DNA of 64,000 bases from Ottelia alismoides (GCA_037367405.1 JAZKJV010009625.1:620001-684000), one strand, 5' to 3'; positions 23,001 to 35,268 are shown, counted from the stretch's first letter. Program-made: numbers and translations. Notes: generated by a model not told the origin, from the sequence alone.

Positions 23001-23575
23001 CCTTGTTTTATTTTCTTTACAGGAAAATTACCTCCCAGCTAATTTGGGGGCTTTAGATATTTTATCTAGGCCCTTTTAGCTCGGCTGGACAGTACCTTTG
23101 ATTTCAGCTACTGTTTGATTTTTAGAAAATTCAATAAACTTCAAAAAATTCTAAATAATTCACCAAAAACACTAAAAAATATAAAACACATAAAAATATT
23201 TTTTTTTGAATTTTCGGTTGATTTTTAGTGCCTTAAATAAATTGTTGAAGTGTGTGTTTCTTTACTTTTCTTATTTTCTTAATTCATTAACAATCCAAAA
23301 AAATCTTAAATAATTAAAAACCACCAAAAATATTTTATCCTTTTATTTTATCTCTTCTTTTGACTACTTCATAGGCCGAGAGGCCAGCCCGTGCTCCTTG
23401 AGTTCGACCCTGATCGCTATACCAGGTTAAATAAATAGCAAGACCGCTATTTCGCGTTTTTGATCGATTTTATCTATTATTAGCGGTCTGATTTTTCTTG
23501 ATTGACTTAGCTGAGTGACCGAGGTCACAATGACCATTTAGATACCTTTGCCTTAGTCGCTCGGCCTCGTCATCA
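20010..23575 (+). repeat. 3' LTR of the gypsy element
   Basis: 3566 bp, collinear with 6095-9661 including the GC-rich core (about 20920-22180) and the TTTGCA/CCCTG modules (about 22235-22620). It ends CGTCATCA, followed by the target duplication TTGTC. Confidence 0.95.
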
Positions 23576-24014
23576 TTGTCCCAAGAGTCTCCAGCTCCGA
23601 CAAGTACCCAAACATTTTGAGTACGTGTTTACGGACCGAAGTCCCTTCCTGCATCTTGCAGCGAATGAGATCTTTCATAATATTGTACCGCTGGGTGCGA
23701 TTAATGTCACCAAACATATCTTTCAGATTCTGCATTATCTCCTGACAAGTGCTCATCTCCACATGTTGCTTCTACAGAACATTGGAGAGAGAACCTAGGA
23801 TATAGCATCTATCCAAGACATGATCTTCATCATACTTATCATTATATGCTTTTTCTTCCTTGGATTTAGGATTCTCATGCTTTTCCTCGGAGAGCACATA
23901 GCTTATGCACTCTGCGGAGAGAACAAGCTCTAAATTACGGATCCAATCCGAGTAATTTGAGCCGTTCAATTGGTTGACCTCAAAAAGCCTACTAAGTGGG
24001 TTCAAGGACTTCAT
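23576..24014 (-). pseudogene. Copia gag N-terminal half (split by the gypsy insertion)
   Basis: Read leftwards from the ATG at 24012-24014. The start has LFEVNQLNGSNYSDWIRNLE, the typical copia gag entry, followed by CYILGSLSNVL. After an in-frame TAG at 23772-23774 come the segments MSTCQEIMQNLKDMFG and MQEGTSVRKHVLKMFGYLS of the UBN2 domain. The reading stops at the gypsy insertion and resumes at 6094 in the same frame. Gag forms the particle in which reverse transcription takes place. Confidence 0.92.
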
Positions 24015-25733
24015 TTTCTGAAATTAAGAATGCACTATATTAGAATATATAAACATATATTCAAATTTATGATATTGATTAAGGTATTTTAAATCAAATT
24101 ATTCTTGCATTGTCGACTTTGAATGTTCATTCCCTTAATCACTTTCAAAGTAAGAGATATACTTACCATTATATCTCTAGCAAGAATTGGGATCTCCTCT
24201 TTATCTTTGTCACATCCCAATAATATGAGAATATTCGACTCCAATAGAAGCGGGAACACATTCTGCCTTGCAAGTCCAACTTGCATTTCCCAATTCGGTC
24301 TTTAACACCCGGGCCCACCACCCCTAAGGTGATATTGACCCATTGTTAATTGAACCAACCGTCAACAGGAATAGTACTCGCTATGCGCAATCCAATATCG
24401 CCCCAATAATATGAGGATCCGATATTGGGGTCACTACGCATACGACCTTACTCTTTCGAGAAGCAAAGAGCCCGATCTAGATGCGCTTGCATACATGAGC
24501 TGTCACTTCGGACATGTGTCTCCCAGATGCAATTCCTGGCGATGGAACCCTTCGCCTTGACGGGAGACCATGGATGTCACTTATGCGATCCTCCATCTCA
24601 TATTCAAATTTCAATTAATTATCATGAATCACATTCATATAATTAATTCTTCCAAGGGAAATAATAACTCTATTCATAATAGAATGTCTCAATTGGATAT
24701 AATCAATTTAATCATATTAAATTAATTATCAATCCAATTCAATCAGCAAACTTGATTATTTTTACTTGAATATAAATATGATAATATCTCAAAGTACGTG
24801 TTAATTCGAATTTTAATAATTAGAAAAATACACCTTGATTTTCTACGGTATTATCGAGTCCCTACCCGCTGTCATGGCCAGTACCGACGAGAGTGGGACG
24901 GACCACATACGTTGCAACCCGCAACCCAAATGCTCTCCAACTAGACACCATATCCACCTCAGGAAAGGATAATGCCAGATATATTAATTTGTACTTGAGA
25001 TGATCATAAGTTTTTCAACCGAAATTATACCATATAGTAATAATCAAAACATTTTTGATTATAAGGAAATTTTTTACACAAATTCCCAATCCTATTCAAG
25101 CATCAAGTTTGATGATTGTGTTTCCAATTAAGATTTAGATCAAATCTAATCAATTAATTAGTTGAGGCCAAGTCAATTAAGTAAATAATCATCTTTCAGT
25201 ATTTTATAAATATTTTTCATGATTATTTCATAAAATTAACAATTATTTTCATTAATTGACAATCACATGGTTCTTGATTAGGACTGCAATTTCAGTAGTG
25301 ACCCCTACTCACTAAAATTAACATATCTCAATAAATTTAAATCCAAATTAGACAAACTCAATTATCAAAGATTGCTAACTTAATTTAGGACAGAAGCTAA
25401 ATGATGTTTCACGCATTTCGAGGCGGATCAAAATAGTAACTAACTCTTTAATCATATTAAGATCTGCAGTTCATGCAACAGTGTATACATGTTCATTAAA
25501 ACAACCATATCTCGAGCATACGAAATCCGATTTACGCAAACTCAGATCCTATGGTTTCCTTATTTAATGAGAAATAAAAAACAAGTACATAATTCGTGCT
25601 TAAATATTTTAAACATGGCCAAAATTATTTACTAAACAGATCTGCAAAATCAAATGCGATAAAAACTTTCGCGACCTTAACGAACCCAAGTCGTCCTCGA
25701 TTTGCGAATCATATTCGAAACCATCGAACTAAG
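24015..25733 (-). other. Untranslated leader of the outer copia element
   Basis: About 1.7 kb between primer site and gag ATG on the minus strand. It is AT-rich, with no coding-like frame. It includes a pair of CCAATAATATGAG-containing copies near 24217 and 24403. Long leaders of this size are known from the Angela/BARE group. Confidence 0.75.
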
Positions 25734-25745
25734 GCTCTGATACCA
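25734..25745 (-). promoter_or_regulatory. Primer binding site (initiator-Met tRNA type) of the outer copia element
   Basis: On the minus strand this reads TGGTATCAGAGC, the standard plant copia primer site complementary to initiator tRNA-Met. It lies two bases inside the 5' LTR. Confidence 0.93.
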
Positions 25746-25747
25746 CT

Positions 25748-28259
25748 TGAAGGATATGGAATTATCCTCAAGAGCATCACGGAAGCGTGATCGTCGTATC
25801 AGATACGGCGCAGAACAGCTAGTCGTACTAGTTGTTCTGTGCAGCGGAATTTAAAAAATTTTCATGCGATGAAACCACGTGATTCAAGAAAGATTCTCGG
25901 ATCGTTTCATCTATAACGATAACAAGTATAGAAGAATACCTCTTGAAGAATGGTTGATCAAGTCTCTAAAGAAAGAGACCTCCTGTCTCAAGTCCGATCG
26001 TCGGTATGACCGCTTGTGAGTGCGGGGATGAACAGTGTAGTCCTCGCAATCCAAGAAGATGATCCAAGCACGGTTGCTCCTGATCTCGTCGTACGAGATC
26101 GAACGTCTCCTTCGTGAGCGTAGCACTCCAAGAAGACGGAGAATCCAAGAACGTCGAGGCGGCGGCGTGGTGGCGAGAGCGTCGACGAGTCTCTCCTCTA
26201 GGGTTTGGTGGATGGCCACAAAGAAGAGGGAGAGATGGTTGGCGTGTGAGAAGAGAATGAGAGAGAGAGAGCTTCAATATTGCATAGCCTTAGAGAGAAT
26301 GGTATGCCTCTCTATTTATAGGATTTTGGGATCCATGGATCTCAATCCATGAGACATATAAAATCAATGGATGAGATTGATTTATGTCTAATCCAATGGT
26401 CAAGATTGTTGTTGGTAAAACCAACAAATTTAGATTAAAATATATTTGACAAAATCAAATATAAATCAATCCTAAATTATACCAATAAATAAGGAGAGAA
26501 TATACATGGAGATTACATCTCCATGTACATTCCATGTGGACGACCACCCATTCCAATTAGGAATTGGGTGCCGCCCACTCCTTCCACATGGAAGGCAATC
26601 TCATGATATTGCATGAGATTGCATATTTCCATGGAAATCTCTTTATTTATTTCCAACAACTTTTGTTGGGTTTTATTCTTCAAAAATAATTCACAATTAT
26701 ATTTGAGAATATTGCAATCTTACCATTGAAAAATTGTGAATCATATTCACAACCCAAAATAACACATAATTTACATTGTCAATTAATTACACGATGTGTA
26801 TCCAATACACATAATAATTAATCAATAAATATAAATTATAATTAGCTCTCTCTAATACATTATAAATCACATTTATAATATATTATGAATAATTGGATAT
26901 TTCTATCCACATTATTCTTATCCATAATAATTAAATCATATTTAATTATATTGGATAATTTCTTCACACATCAAAATGATTAAATCACATTTAATCATTA
27001 GTTATTCATTACTTAGATCTTATGGAATTATTCTCGAACCCTTCAAGAATAATGCGATCTCTCCTCAGATACTTGGAGATAAGGACATGGTGATTGTATT
27101 GTTCTACATATAGTGACTTGGATGTTAATATCATATCTCAAATCCAGATCCCATGGACCACCTGCTGATGCTTGATTAAATCAAGACCGTAGACCTAATC
27201 TTCTCATTGCATCTGAATCTCATTCAGATCAATGTCCAGTTCATGGACTAAGATTAGGTTACTTCTCTAATGAGATGAGTCACTAAAATCCAAACCTGTT
27301 TCATCACTCCCTCTGAATGGAAGCGTCATGGTTATACAATCGTTTATGATCACATCACCCTCAGGTATTCCCAATATATGTACATCCTGCATACTGAAAG
27401 ACCTATGATCATTCTGAAGATAAAGATCACTTTTACACTGTCATCTTCAGGGTTTGATCATTAAGTTTCTCAATCTTGGTTACAGGGATTTGGTATAGAT
27501 CATATGCTTTCCCAAAGCATATATCTTACCTTCAAATTTATGTCATGCTTCCAAAGCACGACGACCATGCATGGAATTTGATCAGTCCCAACACCTCATG
27601 AGTGAGCTCATGTCTCCCGATTCACAAGTGAACCTGTATGATCCCTTTGAGAGATCGTATTAGTCATATGTCCTTACATGCACACCAGCTCGCCGGTGTA
27701 TAGACCTTGGTTAGGTCATCAACCTATTGGTCTGCCAAATGTACACACTTAGACATATAGCAACACATCTGTCTCCGATCAGAGGATGCATGCCTATGCT
27801 GTAACAGTACTCAACATAGGTCTTTGGTTATCTCGATCTCGTTAAGTCAACCCATTGACTCAACTAACCTGACACCTCCGAATCACTATTCCCATGCAGA
27901 GGACCTGCATCAAGAGGTCAGTCAAATATCAGCCATCTGAGAGAGGATTGCCATCTCCTACTCAGGTTGGAGATCATCACTTAACAATCATTTGACGATG
28001 CTTGATGAATCCTCTATCTAACTCCTTAGATATTCATCCAAGCATCAGCCTCTATGATTCATTTAATGAATCAACATCTGTGTGATTATCGAGTTGACCA
28101 TGGTACATAACCCTTATTGTACAGAGGGATCCTATATTGCATTCATTTATTCAATCTCAGAAATGGAGTGAAAAATAATCAATAACTTTCATTGATAATT
28201 TATTCATTACAATAACATTTATTGTAGAAATGGTTCGCCCAGGGCTCACATTGCTAACA
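25748..28259 (-). repeat. 5' LTR of the outer copia element
   Basis: 2512 bp, the partner of 84-2596, ending CTAACA in plus reading (TGTTAG in element orientation). Differences between the copies are mostly transitions and are densest near the inner, CpG-containing end. Confidence 0.93.
26313..26320 (-). promoter_or_regulatory. TATA box in the copia LTR (right copy)
   Basis: TATAAATA on the minus strand, at the same LTR position as 651-658. This is the copy that would drive transcription of the element. Confidence 0.6.
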
Positions 28260-28264
28260 CTTAT
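28260..28264. repeat. Target-site duplication of the outer copia element (right)
   Basis: CTTAT, the partner of GTTAT at 79-83. Confidence 0.6.
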
Positions 28265-28868
28265 GAATTGACCTCAAGGTTCACGTCAACGTACATCACA
28301 TGTTTTTTTTCCTACGCTCCTCTTTAATAATTATTGAGACCATTAAATCATTTAGAGAAATTTTCCCTTTCATGTACTTTAGGTACATCCCAAAATCTTC
28401 TCAGGACTTGGAAAATTTCTCAATGATCGACATGACTTGAAACTTTTCAAGAAGTTTCATTTCTGCCTATGCTAACCCGTGGAGGAATAATAGAAACTCA
28501 TGAGCATGTTCAGAAATTGATTTTCCCTCAGTCATATAAAATTTCAAGAACTTGTATACTGAGTATTTTTCACTACTTAGATATTCCATGTTGTACTTCT
28601 TATTCATTTCCACCCACAGATCCTTAGCAATCTTGGTGGAAGCGCCATAGACATCGAACAGAACGTTCGACAGTGCAATAATGATGCACTCATGACATAG
28701 ACGATCATGTCAATTCCATGCATCTACCACCTTGACCACGTCTGAATCTGAATTCTGTTCAGACCTTAGGGCACTTGATTTTTAGAACTGAAATCAGGTC
28801 AATCGTGATTAGCCAAATTTTCATGCATGTCAACGTTTGAAGTTCTGGACCCCAAATTTGTCTATCAT
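28262..28868 (-). pseudogene. Old copia gag, N-terminal half (UBN2 domain)
   Basis: Read leftwards from an ATG at 28866-28868: MIDKFGVQNFKR at the start, then after several stops ALSNVLFDVYG, AKDLWVEMNKKYNMEYLSS, YKFLKFYMTEGKSISEHAHE and FQVMSIIEKFSKS. This pattern is the copia gag UBN2 domain. It belongs to a different subfamily from the element at 84-28259 and is far more decayed. It ends at the insertion point of that element and appears to continue at 83-1. Confidence 0.75.
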
Positions 28869-29518
28869 ACCCGTGAAATCCAGACGAGATCGAAACCTCA
28901 AATCAATTTTTATCACGTTATAGAGCTGTCTCTCTAAGATTGTTGAAAAATGAAGCATGCACATACATATAGAAAACAGATTTAGAACATGTTTCCAGTT
29001 TAAATCAACGTATGTATGCATCCAGATTATTATTGACAAGAAAAATATCCGTTCAAAAAACGTATGCATATTAGAGTAAGAGAAAATCTGGAAACAAACA
29101 TCATAGCAAACAATGAGACAAAGAAATATAGGGTTAGAAATCACAACCGAAGTGTCATGTTGTAGGACTCCCCTTAGAGAGACAACACCCCCACTTTACT
29201 GGCGCACATGACCTTGACATGCCGCTCCCATGATACGATGGTTCCATGCTCGTCATTGGTGCGCACCGCACCTGAGCATCCTCGAAAGTCACCTCCGTAG
29301 ACGAAGCCCAGGATAGTGAGAGAGAGAAGAGAGGTGGTGGTACTGAGAGCCGTGAGTGTTTGTGAGAGGATATTTAAAGTCGTCGGGGCAGTTACGTTAT
29401 GTGAGAGGATTAAGACACGTCCCTTGGAATTCAAACCAATCCGCGAGGACACAATTAAGGAGCCCGAGCCCGGCACGATGGCAGGCACGTGTGTGTGTGG
29501 TGTTGTAAAGTCCTCCAT
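28869..29518. other. Non-coding stretch beside the old copia gag
   Basis: It probably includes leader and LTR remains of the old copia element, but no primer site is recognisable. On the minus strand near 29375 there is TTTAAATATCC followed by TC-rich sequence, which looks promoter-like. The open frame at 29174-29518 (minus) has no recognisable domain. Confidence 0.4.
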
Positions 29519-29890
29519 AGTTTGTTTCTAGACCGGTCTCAGGACTTCCCATAAAAATTAAGTGTCAGTTTTGACACTCCACGATGTAGAACTAAACAAC
29601 ACCCCGCATTGTTGAAACATTGAATTCCAAAAATCGAAATACATTAATACAACTTGATATTGACCATCACATTGCATTAAACATCCCAATAAAGTTAATT
29701 CCAACATAAACTAATTTATTTATTATTTTATTTCTCGTAATTTATTTATTGTTTTACCTTTCCTGAATCTCACCGTAATATGTTATTATGCATAACAAAT
29801 AAATTCATATATGCATATTGTAATTAGATCATGAATAAAAAATGATTGATTATCCGTTAGCTAATCTGTTACGCTATTAAAATGATTGAT
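29519..29890. repeat. Direct repeat copy 1 (about 0.37 kb)
   Basis: Collinear with 32636-33010. Shared blocks include TTTTGACACTCCACGATGT, CTTGATATTGACCAT and GATTGATTATCCGTTAGC. At its end this copy carries a local 41-bp duplication (about 29843-29920). The repeats could be LTRs of an unrecognised element or two copies of one short element; no TG/CA ends are clear. Confidence 0.7.
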
Positions 29891-29899
29891 TATCCGTTA

Positions 29900-30871
29900 G
29901 CTATTCTGTTACGCTATTTGTAAATAAGAGATAATGTAGCTAATATGTTAAGATAATGAAAAATAATAATAATAGTAAGAAAGGGATAAAATAAATAACA
30001 ACCTAGATTCCTATTATCTCTTAATTTCTAATTAGTGTTGAAAACAAAATAGTAATTGTGCCTTTAAAAACCCACGAGGCTCCATCAATCCCTCCACATC
30101 TTGCCTACATGTGAGAGATAGTTTTAGAGAGAGAGAGGCCGTCGACGACATATTTTGCGGTTCCGTTCTTGAATCCGTTACAACAACCTTCTTCGTCGGC
30201 ATTGAAGTCTTGATCCGACGAAATAGGAGGAGCAACGATGTGGTCGACAAAGGATCAAATAGGAGGAATCATTGAGAGTGGATTTCACGTCTCATCGAGG
30301 TATGTGTCGAATCCCCTAGATTTCGTAACATTGTTAAATCTTACTTGGGAGGCATTCGATAAGATCATATCGTTGTTGGTGGTTTATGGTTATCGTCAAA
30401 ATTTACCTTACTCACAACAAAGAATGGAGAATTAGGATCTCCAACTTCAGCCCCTTAGAGAATAAAAATAATAATGTATCCTTCTCTCGTGGTATTTAAG
30501 ATAGTAAACATGACTTGATTATCACATCGAAATGAATTGGACGGCCATGGAAGATAAGCCAAACATGCATACACATACATACATATATTAGATTCTATTT
30601 CCTACGGAGAAACACATCCGTGTAGATCGCTATTTATCTTCATTGATGAAAAACTTAATTGCGATAGTTGTTGAGCATCCAAATCTCTTTATATTAGCAA
30701 TATATAAATAACTTGATATTATAATTACGATACAATAGACGTGGACTAATAAAAAAATTAGAGTCTGACTGCAATACCATTCTACCGATTTCCATATTAT
30801 GGTAGTCTAAGTAAGGAAATCAAAGTAGTTGTTGACACCTTCATTCTTTAATTATGGAATTAGTTGGATAG

Positions 30872-30912
<41 letters not shown>

Positions 30913-31780
30913 TTTTACTTCAATCATACTCATCGCTCATAAAATTATTTAAGTCACGTTATTATCCATCATGACAATAACTCCTTATGGTAGGCAACAA
31001 CACTTGATAATTTTGCGGATATGTAGTAATTATGTAATATTAAGGCGTGAAATCCTTATTTTATCAGACAATGTTCTACTAACAGAATAAAAAGAAAATA
31101 GTACATCATGCTTTCACGCAAAAGATTGAAATAGGTTGCAATTTAAACTTCACAGGAGGGTAAAGTTGATATTATTTGGCTTGTCACACCTTTTTTTTCC
31201 ACCGTTGATAAATTAAAGGAATACCTCATTCTATTTACCCTATCTATTTGAATAGCATCGATTGTATTTTATAATATTTTCTTCTTTCAAGAAAAACGTA
31301 AGCTAGTTTTGAAAACTGCTTTATTTATCACTCGAAATCTACTCATTACCATTAAGTTCACAGAAAGTATGCACTATGTCTCATATAGTTAGTCTGAAGT
31401 CTCAACGTAATATATATACACAAGTAATCATATGTTTTTTTTGTGCTCAGACAGGGTTGTGGTATACCGATATCAACACACACACACGTATTTATATTTA
31501 TATGTATATCGATATATATATATATATATATATATACATAATCAAGATAAAAGAATATGAAGTCTCTAGAATATGAATATACTATGATGGCACCGACTCG
31601 AACTAAGGGGTCGTAAGGACCTAAAGGGCCAACGCCTACCGGGAGCGTGAGGCAAAAGATAAGCCTTCTTCAGTTGTAGCTACACTGTCATGTTATGTAT
31701 TGTTATGGACTGCTTGTGTCGGCGGCAAAGCATCAAAGCTATCAAAGTCGTCTAAGAATTAACAATCAAGACAACTCTAA
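29900..31780. other. AT-rich stretch without recognisable genes
   Basis: It contains AT dinucleotide runs at 30879-30910 and about 31512-31535. A short frame at 30238-30435 follows a GA-rich segment and has a GT donor-like site after CATCGAG, but no homology is apparent. Confidence 0.5.
30879..30910. repeat. AT dinucleotide microsatellite
   Basis: Sixteen AT units. A shorter run of about twelve units lies at 31512-31535. Confidence 0.9.
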
Positions 31781-31796
31781 ATATGAAAAATGTTAA

Positions 31797-32130
31797 GAGC
31801 ATGTGTGCAATTTTGTTGATGATATGGGTATACGTGCAATTTATGTTAAGGATAAGAGCACATGTGCAATCATGCTAATGATATGGGCATACATGCAAAT
31901 TTATATTAAGCTAAGGTCATATGTGCAATTATGTTAATGATATGGGCATGCGTGCAAAATAAATTAATGTTCAGGGCATATGTGCAAAATTAGTTAATGT
32001 TCAGGGCAAAATAAGTTAATTTTAAGGGGATATAAGCAATTTAAGATGATGTTAATGGTATATGTGCAATTTTGTTAATATCATGGGTGTCCATGCAAAA
32101 TTGGTAAAACTTACGGGTATATGCACAAAT
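31797..32130. repeat. Degenerate tandem array, period about 30 bp
   Basis: The motif GTGCAA or ATGCAA followed by TTATGTTAATGATATGGGCAT-like text recurs about 11 times, near 31806, 31834, 31865, 31894, 31923, 31951, 31981, 32028, 32061, 32092 and 32120. Units vary in sequence and by a few bases in length. Confidence 0.75.
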
Positions 32131-32635
32131 ATGTTATGTGATGCATGGTTATGAAGGGAATTTAGTTATATGCATTAAATAAGTTGATTTATGATTCATA
32201 TGATAATAGCTTTTGTGACTTGAATTATACGCTAGTCGGCTTGACCCTAACTCGGCACATATTAAGTGTTAGGATCATAACATGTATTGTTAATTTTTTT
32301 CAGGAGAACGCGAGATTAAATCATTAACGATTCAAAGGAAACTTCACCATCTTCAAGAAGTAGAATCGGTATGGGACTATTGTCGGATCAGTTTGGAAGG
32401 ACGTCTTTATGACCATTGGAATAAGGAAATCATGGATACAATTTCACTAGTTTATTTATGCTTTTCTTTTAATTAAGGAACTCTTGGAATTGTGACCTTA
32501 TTATGATTATGGAAAAGTTTTTTTAGTTGGTTCTTTACTGCTCTTTTATACTATAAATGATGCTATGAGTAACGATGCTGAGATTGTCCATTTTATTTTC
32601 GCTTCCGCATCATTCTCAGAGATCGGGTTCGTTAC
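32131..32635. other. Possible LTR end
   Basis: AT-rich text that ends with GATCGGGTTCGTTACAA, resembling the 3' end of some gypsy LTRs. No partner LTR was seen in the window, so this is only a suggestion. Confidence 0.25.
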
Positions 32636-33010
32636 AACTCTAGTCTGTTTTCAGACTTGTCTCATGACTTCCCATATAAAAATCAAGTGTTAGTTTTGAC
32701 ACTCCACGATGTTGGACTAAACAGTACCCCCACATGGTTGAAACATTGAATTTCAGGAATCGAGATACATTAATACGACTTGATATTGACCATTGCATTG
32801 CATTAAACACCCCAACAAAGTTAATTCCATCCTAAACTAATCTTTTTATTATTTTATTTGTCGCAATTTATTTATTACTTTACATTTCTTGGATCTCACC
32901 TTAATATATTGTTCTGCATAATAAATAAGTTTATATCTACATATTGTAATTACATCATGAATCAGGAATGATTGATTATCCGTTAGCTAATCTGTTATGA
33001 TGTTAAAATG
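32636..33010. repeat. Direct repeat copy 2 (about 0.37 kb)
   Basis: Partner of 29519-29890, in the same orientation about 3.1 kb away. The two differ by small substitutions and indels. Confidence 0.7.
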
Positions 33011-33500
33011 ATTCTTTTTAATCCGGATAATCATTGTTTAATATATACTTGTGATCTTGTTTACAACATGTTTAACTAAATATTAAGACAGATAGTTCGT
33101 TTCCATTCCTTCTTTCAATACATAGTTGATCCTGTGTGAATGCGATTGCTTTCCTGCATTACAAACCAAGCAAAAGGAAGTGCAGTATTGCATGTGAATG
33201 CCAATTATTTGTTCAATCTTACAGTAATATAGATAATATAGACGGTGATATACATGCAAAAAAATACGAGTATCTAATATTAGAACATAAATAACATACG
33301 ATGGAAATTCCATTTTGAAAACTGGATACGAATAGAACACTCTAAGCACATATGAAAGTTATCCCATCATACGTAATTTACAAGAAAGAAAAAGGATTAG
33401 GAATCCTAACAGTAATCTTTATCCATGAAAATGGAGATTTCGGAGAAGAGATATAGTTGTGATTATGCCTTAAAGTCAGTGAGCATTCTTCTCCGTTTCT
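33011..33500. other. AT-rich stretch without recognisable genes
   Basis: No long frame and no repeat structure that I could identify. It leads into a GA-rich microsatellite-like segment at about 33515-33565. Confidence 0.5.
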
Positions 33501-33704
33501 TCGCACGCTAAATATAGAGAGAGAAAGAGAGAGGGAGGGAGAGAATGACGGAGAGAGGAGAGAGCGTATTGTTGTGCCATCTTGAAATGTAAGTAGGACG
33601 AGGAGAGTTTGAAGAAAGACGCAAAATAAGAAGATAGAGAATTGAAAGAGACAGAGAGATCATCGCTGCGCAGCGTAAGCTTTGATCCTCAAGTGTCGTC
33701 GTCC

Positions 33705-33815
33705 ATGTCCGCCATCGATTGTCGCCTTCGCCGATACCCCACATCGATCACTGTCACCCTCCCTTCGAAGGCTGTCCCTCGGGACGTCTCCGATCTCTCC
33801 CTCCCCCCTTGCCAG
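33705..33815 (+). other. Candidate first exon (leader) upstream of the PB1 gene
   Basis: After a GA-rich segment comes a GC-rich block with an ATG at 33705, 37 open codons and a CCAG/GTACC donor-like end at 33815/33816. TTTAATTGCAG at about 35510-35520 could be the matching acceptor just before the PB1 coding start. Spliced that way the 37 codons would not be in frame with the PB1 protein, so they would form an upstream frame in a leader exon. It could equally be the remnant of another gene. Confidence 0.3.
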
Positions 33816-34054
33816 GTACCAATGATTTTTGAAACCTGAATTGCATTTCATATCAGACTATATATCGCATGATTCGCGTCAACAAAGAGATATCCTCGGG
33901 CGTTGTGAATCATCCACATACGTTTCTGGCTCCTCCCTGATTAATATGAGCACTGACGAAGAATGCTTTTTAGTTGAATCCGTATGAACTGATTTCAAGT
34001 GTTAATTGTGATGAGCTTCAAACTATTTCCAAAAGTGTTATTCATATATCATGC

Positions 34055-34187
34055 ACTGCAGTAAATCTGTGGACCGATCGATCGTGATCGAGCAGTTCAC
34101 ACGAATTCATCCTTTTTGTGAATTCATATCGGACGAGTTCGTGTGAACCGTTCAATCACGATCGAGCAACCCACAGGTCTGCTGCAG
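34055..34187. repeat. Foldback repeat family, copy 1
   Basis: Imperfect palindrome running from CTGCAG to CTGCAG. The inner arms contain CGATCGTGATCGAGCAGTTC and its near complement, and the central loop is CTTTTTGTGAATTCATAT. Arms and loop match the copies at 36674-36819 and 47742-47897. Confidence 0.75.
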
Positions 34188-35268
34188 TAGATCTGCAGCA
34201 GACGATCCACTTCCCATTAGGTGGCCTTTCTTGTGATTCATAAAAAGATTTGTTGCCTGTAAAAAGCAATGGGACATAGATTGCTTCTTTCCCAAAGAAG
34301 AAATAATATCTGCATGCAATGTCAGACATCTCCTGCTTCCTCTCCAAGAGAAGCGTTGTCTATCTGTCATTTGGCACTTGTCAGGTCATACAATTTCTTT
34401 ACAAGTTTGTAGTGAGAAGGAATGACTTGTTTCCTATCGGATGCTAAAAAATGCATGTATACATGAGAAAAGATTATAAGATTTATTTCGTAACATCCCA
34501 ACCCTCGAACATATATACTTGAAAATACATTAGCGGTAGGTGTGTGTTACAAGTGATGGAGATTACTACTTGATAACTTGAATTTAAGTATTTTGAGTGG
34601 TTGTCATTGGGTTCAATCACACCCGAACTCAATAAGGTGTCAATACAAGTTTTCCTTCGTTAAGGATTGGGGATTTAAGCTTGAGACGTTACATATTCAA
34701 TGATGCAGTGGCAGTTAGTGATTGGAGTGATAATCCCAAACCTTTGCAGGGTGAACAACTTGGTCCACATCTCTTCTCACATTTATTACTCCCATTCATT
34801 TGCCCACTTTTACAAACAAGTCCTATGAATTTTCATATTTGCACCAAGGGGCAGTCACAAACATCCAATAATGCGATACACCCCGGTATCTACGTGGTCC
34901 GTTCTCTGCCTACTTAATCATCTTAATACCGCATCGTATACTTCTTTCTTAATCATCTAAAGCAAGATAAATCAAACGATCTTCCCAAACAGGGCACCTC
35001 ATTGAGTAAGAACACTTCCAAAAAATGCACGGGCCACGACAATGCGGATATCTATCAATAGCTTCCCTTTAAACCAACACTCTTCCTTCAATCAACTCGT
35101 ATCATCGGGGCGTGGGGAACATCACAGCAGGGAGCATTCTTGGAAAATGTGGACCTGGCAAGTAGAAAAATGGTCCAAACCGTCCGATCTTGATCGAACG
35201 ACCTCCATGCTCAAACCACCCTCAAAAATTACTGAGGCGTTTCTTGGTGATTATTTATATATATGAGA

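Larger units (their letters stand above)
6095..23575 (+). mobile_element. Ty3/gypsy LTR retrotransposon, Athila-like, 17.5 kb
   Basis: Two LTRs of about 3.57 kb (6095-9661 and 20010-23575) flank an internal region in plus orientation. It has a tRNA-Asp type primer site, a leader of 1.4 kb, gag, protease, RT, RNase H, integrase, and a non-coding 3' part of about 2 kb ending in a polypurine tract. Domain order PR-RT-RH-INT puts it in Ty3/gypsy. The gag type, the aspartate primer, the lack of a visible chromodomain and the long LTRs and 3' space point to the Athila/Tat branch. In about 540 bp compared by eye the LTRs differ at roughly 2 percent, so it is fairly young. Several stops and frameshifts make this copy non-autonomous. 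Confidence 0.95.
84..28259 (-). mobile_element. Ty1/copia LTR retrotransposon (Angela/Tork-like), interrupted by a gypsy element
   Basis: A complete copia element lies on the minus strand. Long direct repeats 84-2596 and 25748-28259 are its LTRs. An initiator-Met type primer site adjoins the right LTR, a polypurine tract adjoins the left one, and gag, protease, integrase, RT and RNase H follow in copia order. Without the gypsy insertion (6095-23575) it is about 10.7 kb. The long LTRs, the leader of about 1.7 kb and the gag type resemble the Angela/BARE group of the Tork clade (inference). It carries several in-frame stops, at least one frameshift and the split gag, so it is non-autonomous. 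By eye the LTRs differ by roughly 3 to 8 percent depending on the stretch, which makes it older than the gypsy element inside it. Confidence 0.95.

Noticed and set aside
26059..26352. 97-residue plus-strand frame in the copia LTR
   Set aside because: It lies antisense to the LTR leader and is broken in the other LTR copy.
30238..30435. Possible host exon after a GA-rich leader
   Set aside because: Only 65 codons with no domain; the donor-like site alone is too weak to support a gene.
31797..32130. CRISPR-like spaced repeats
   Set aside because: Units are degenerate and contiguous, with no identical repeats separated by unique spacers, and the DNA is plant nuclear.
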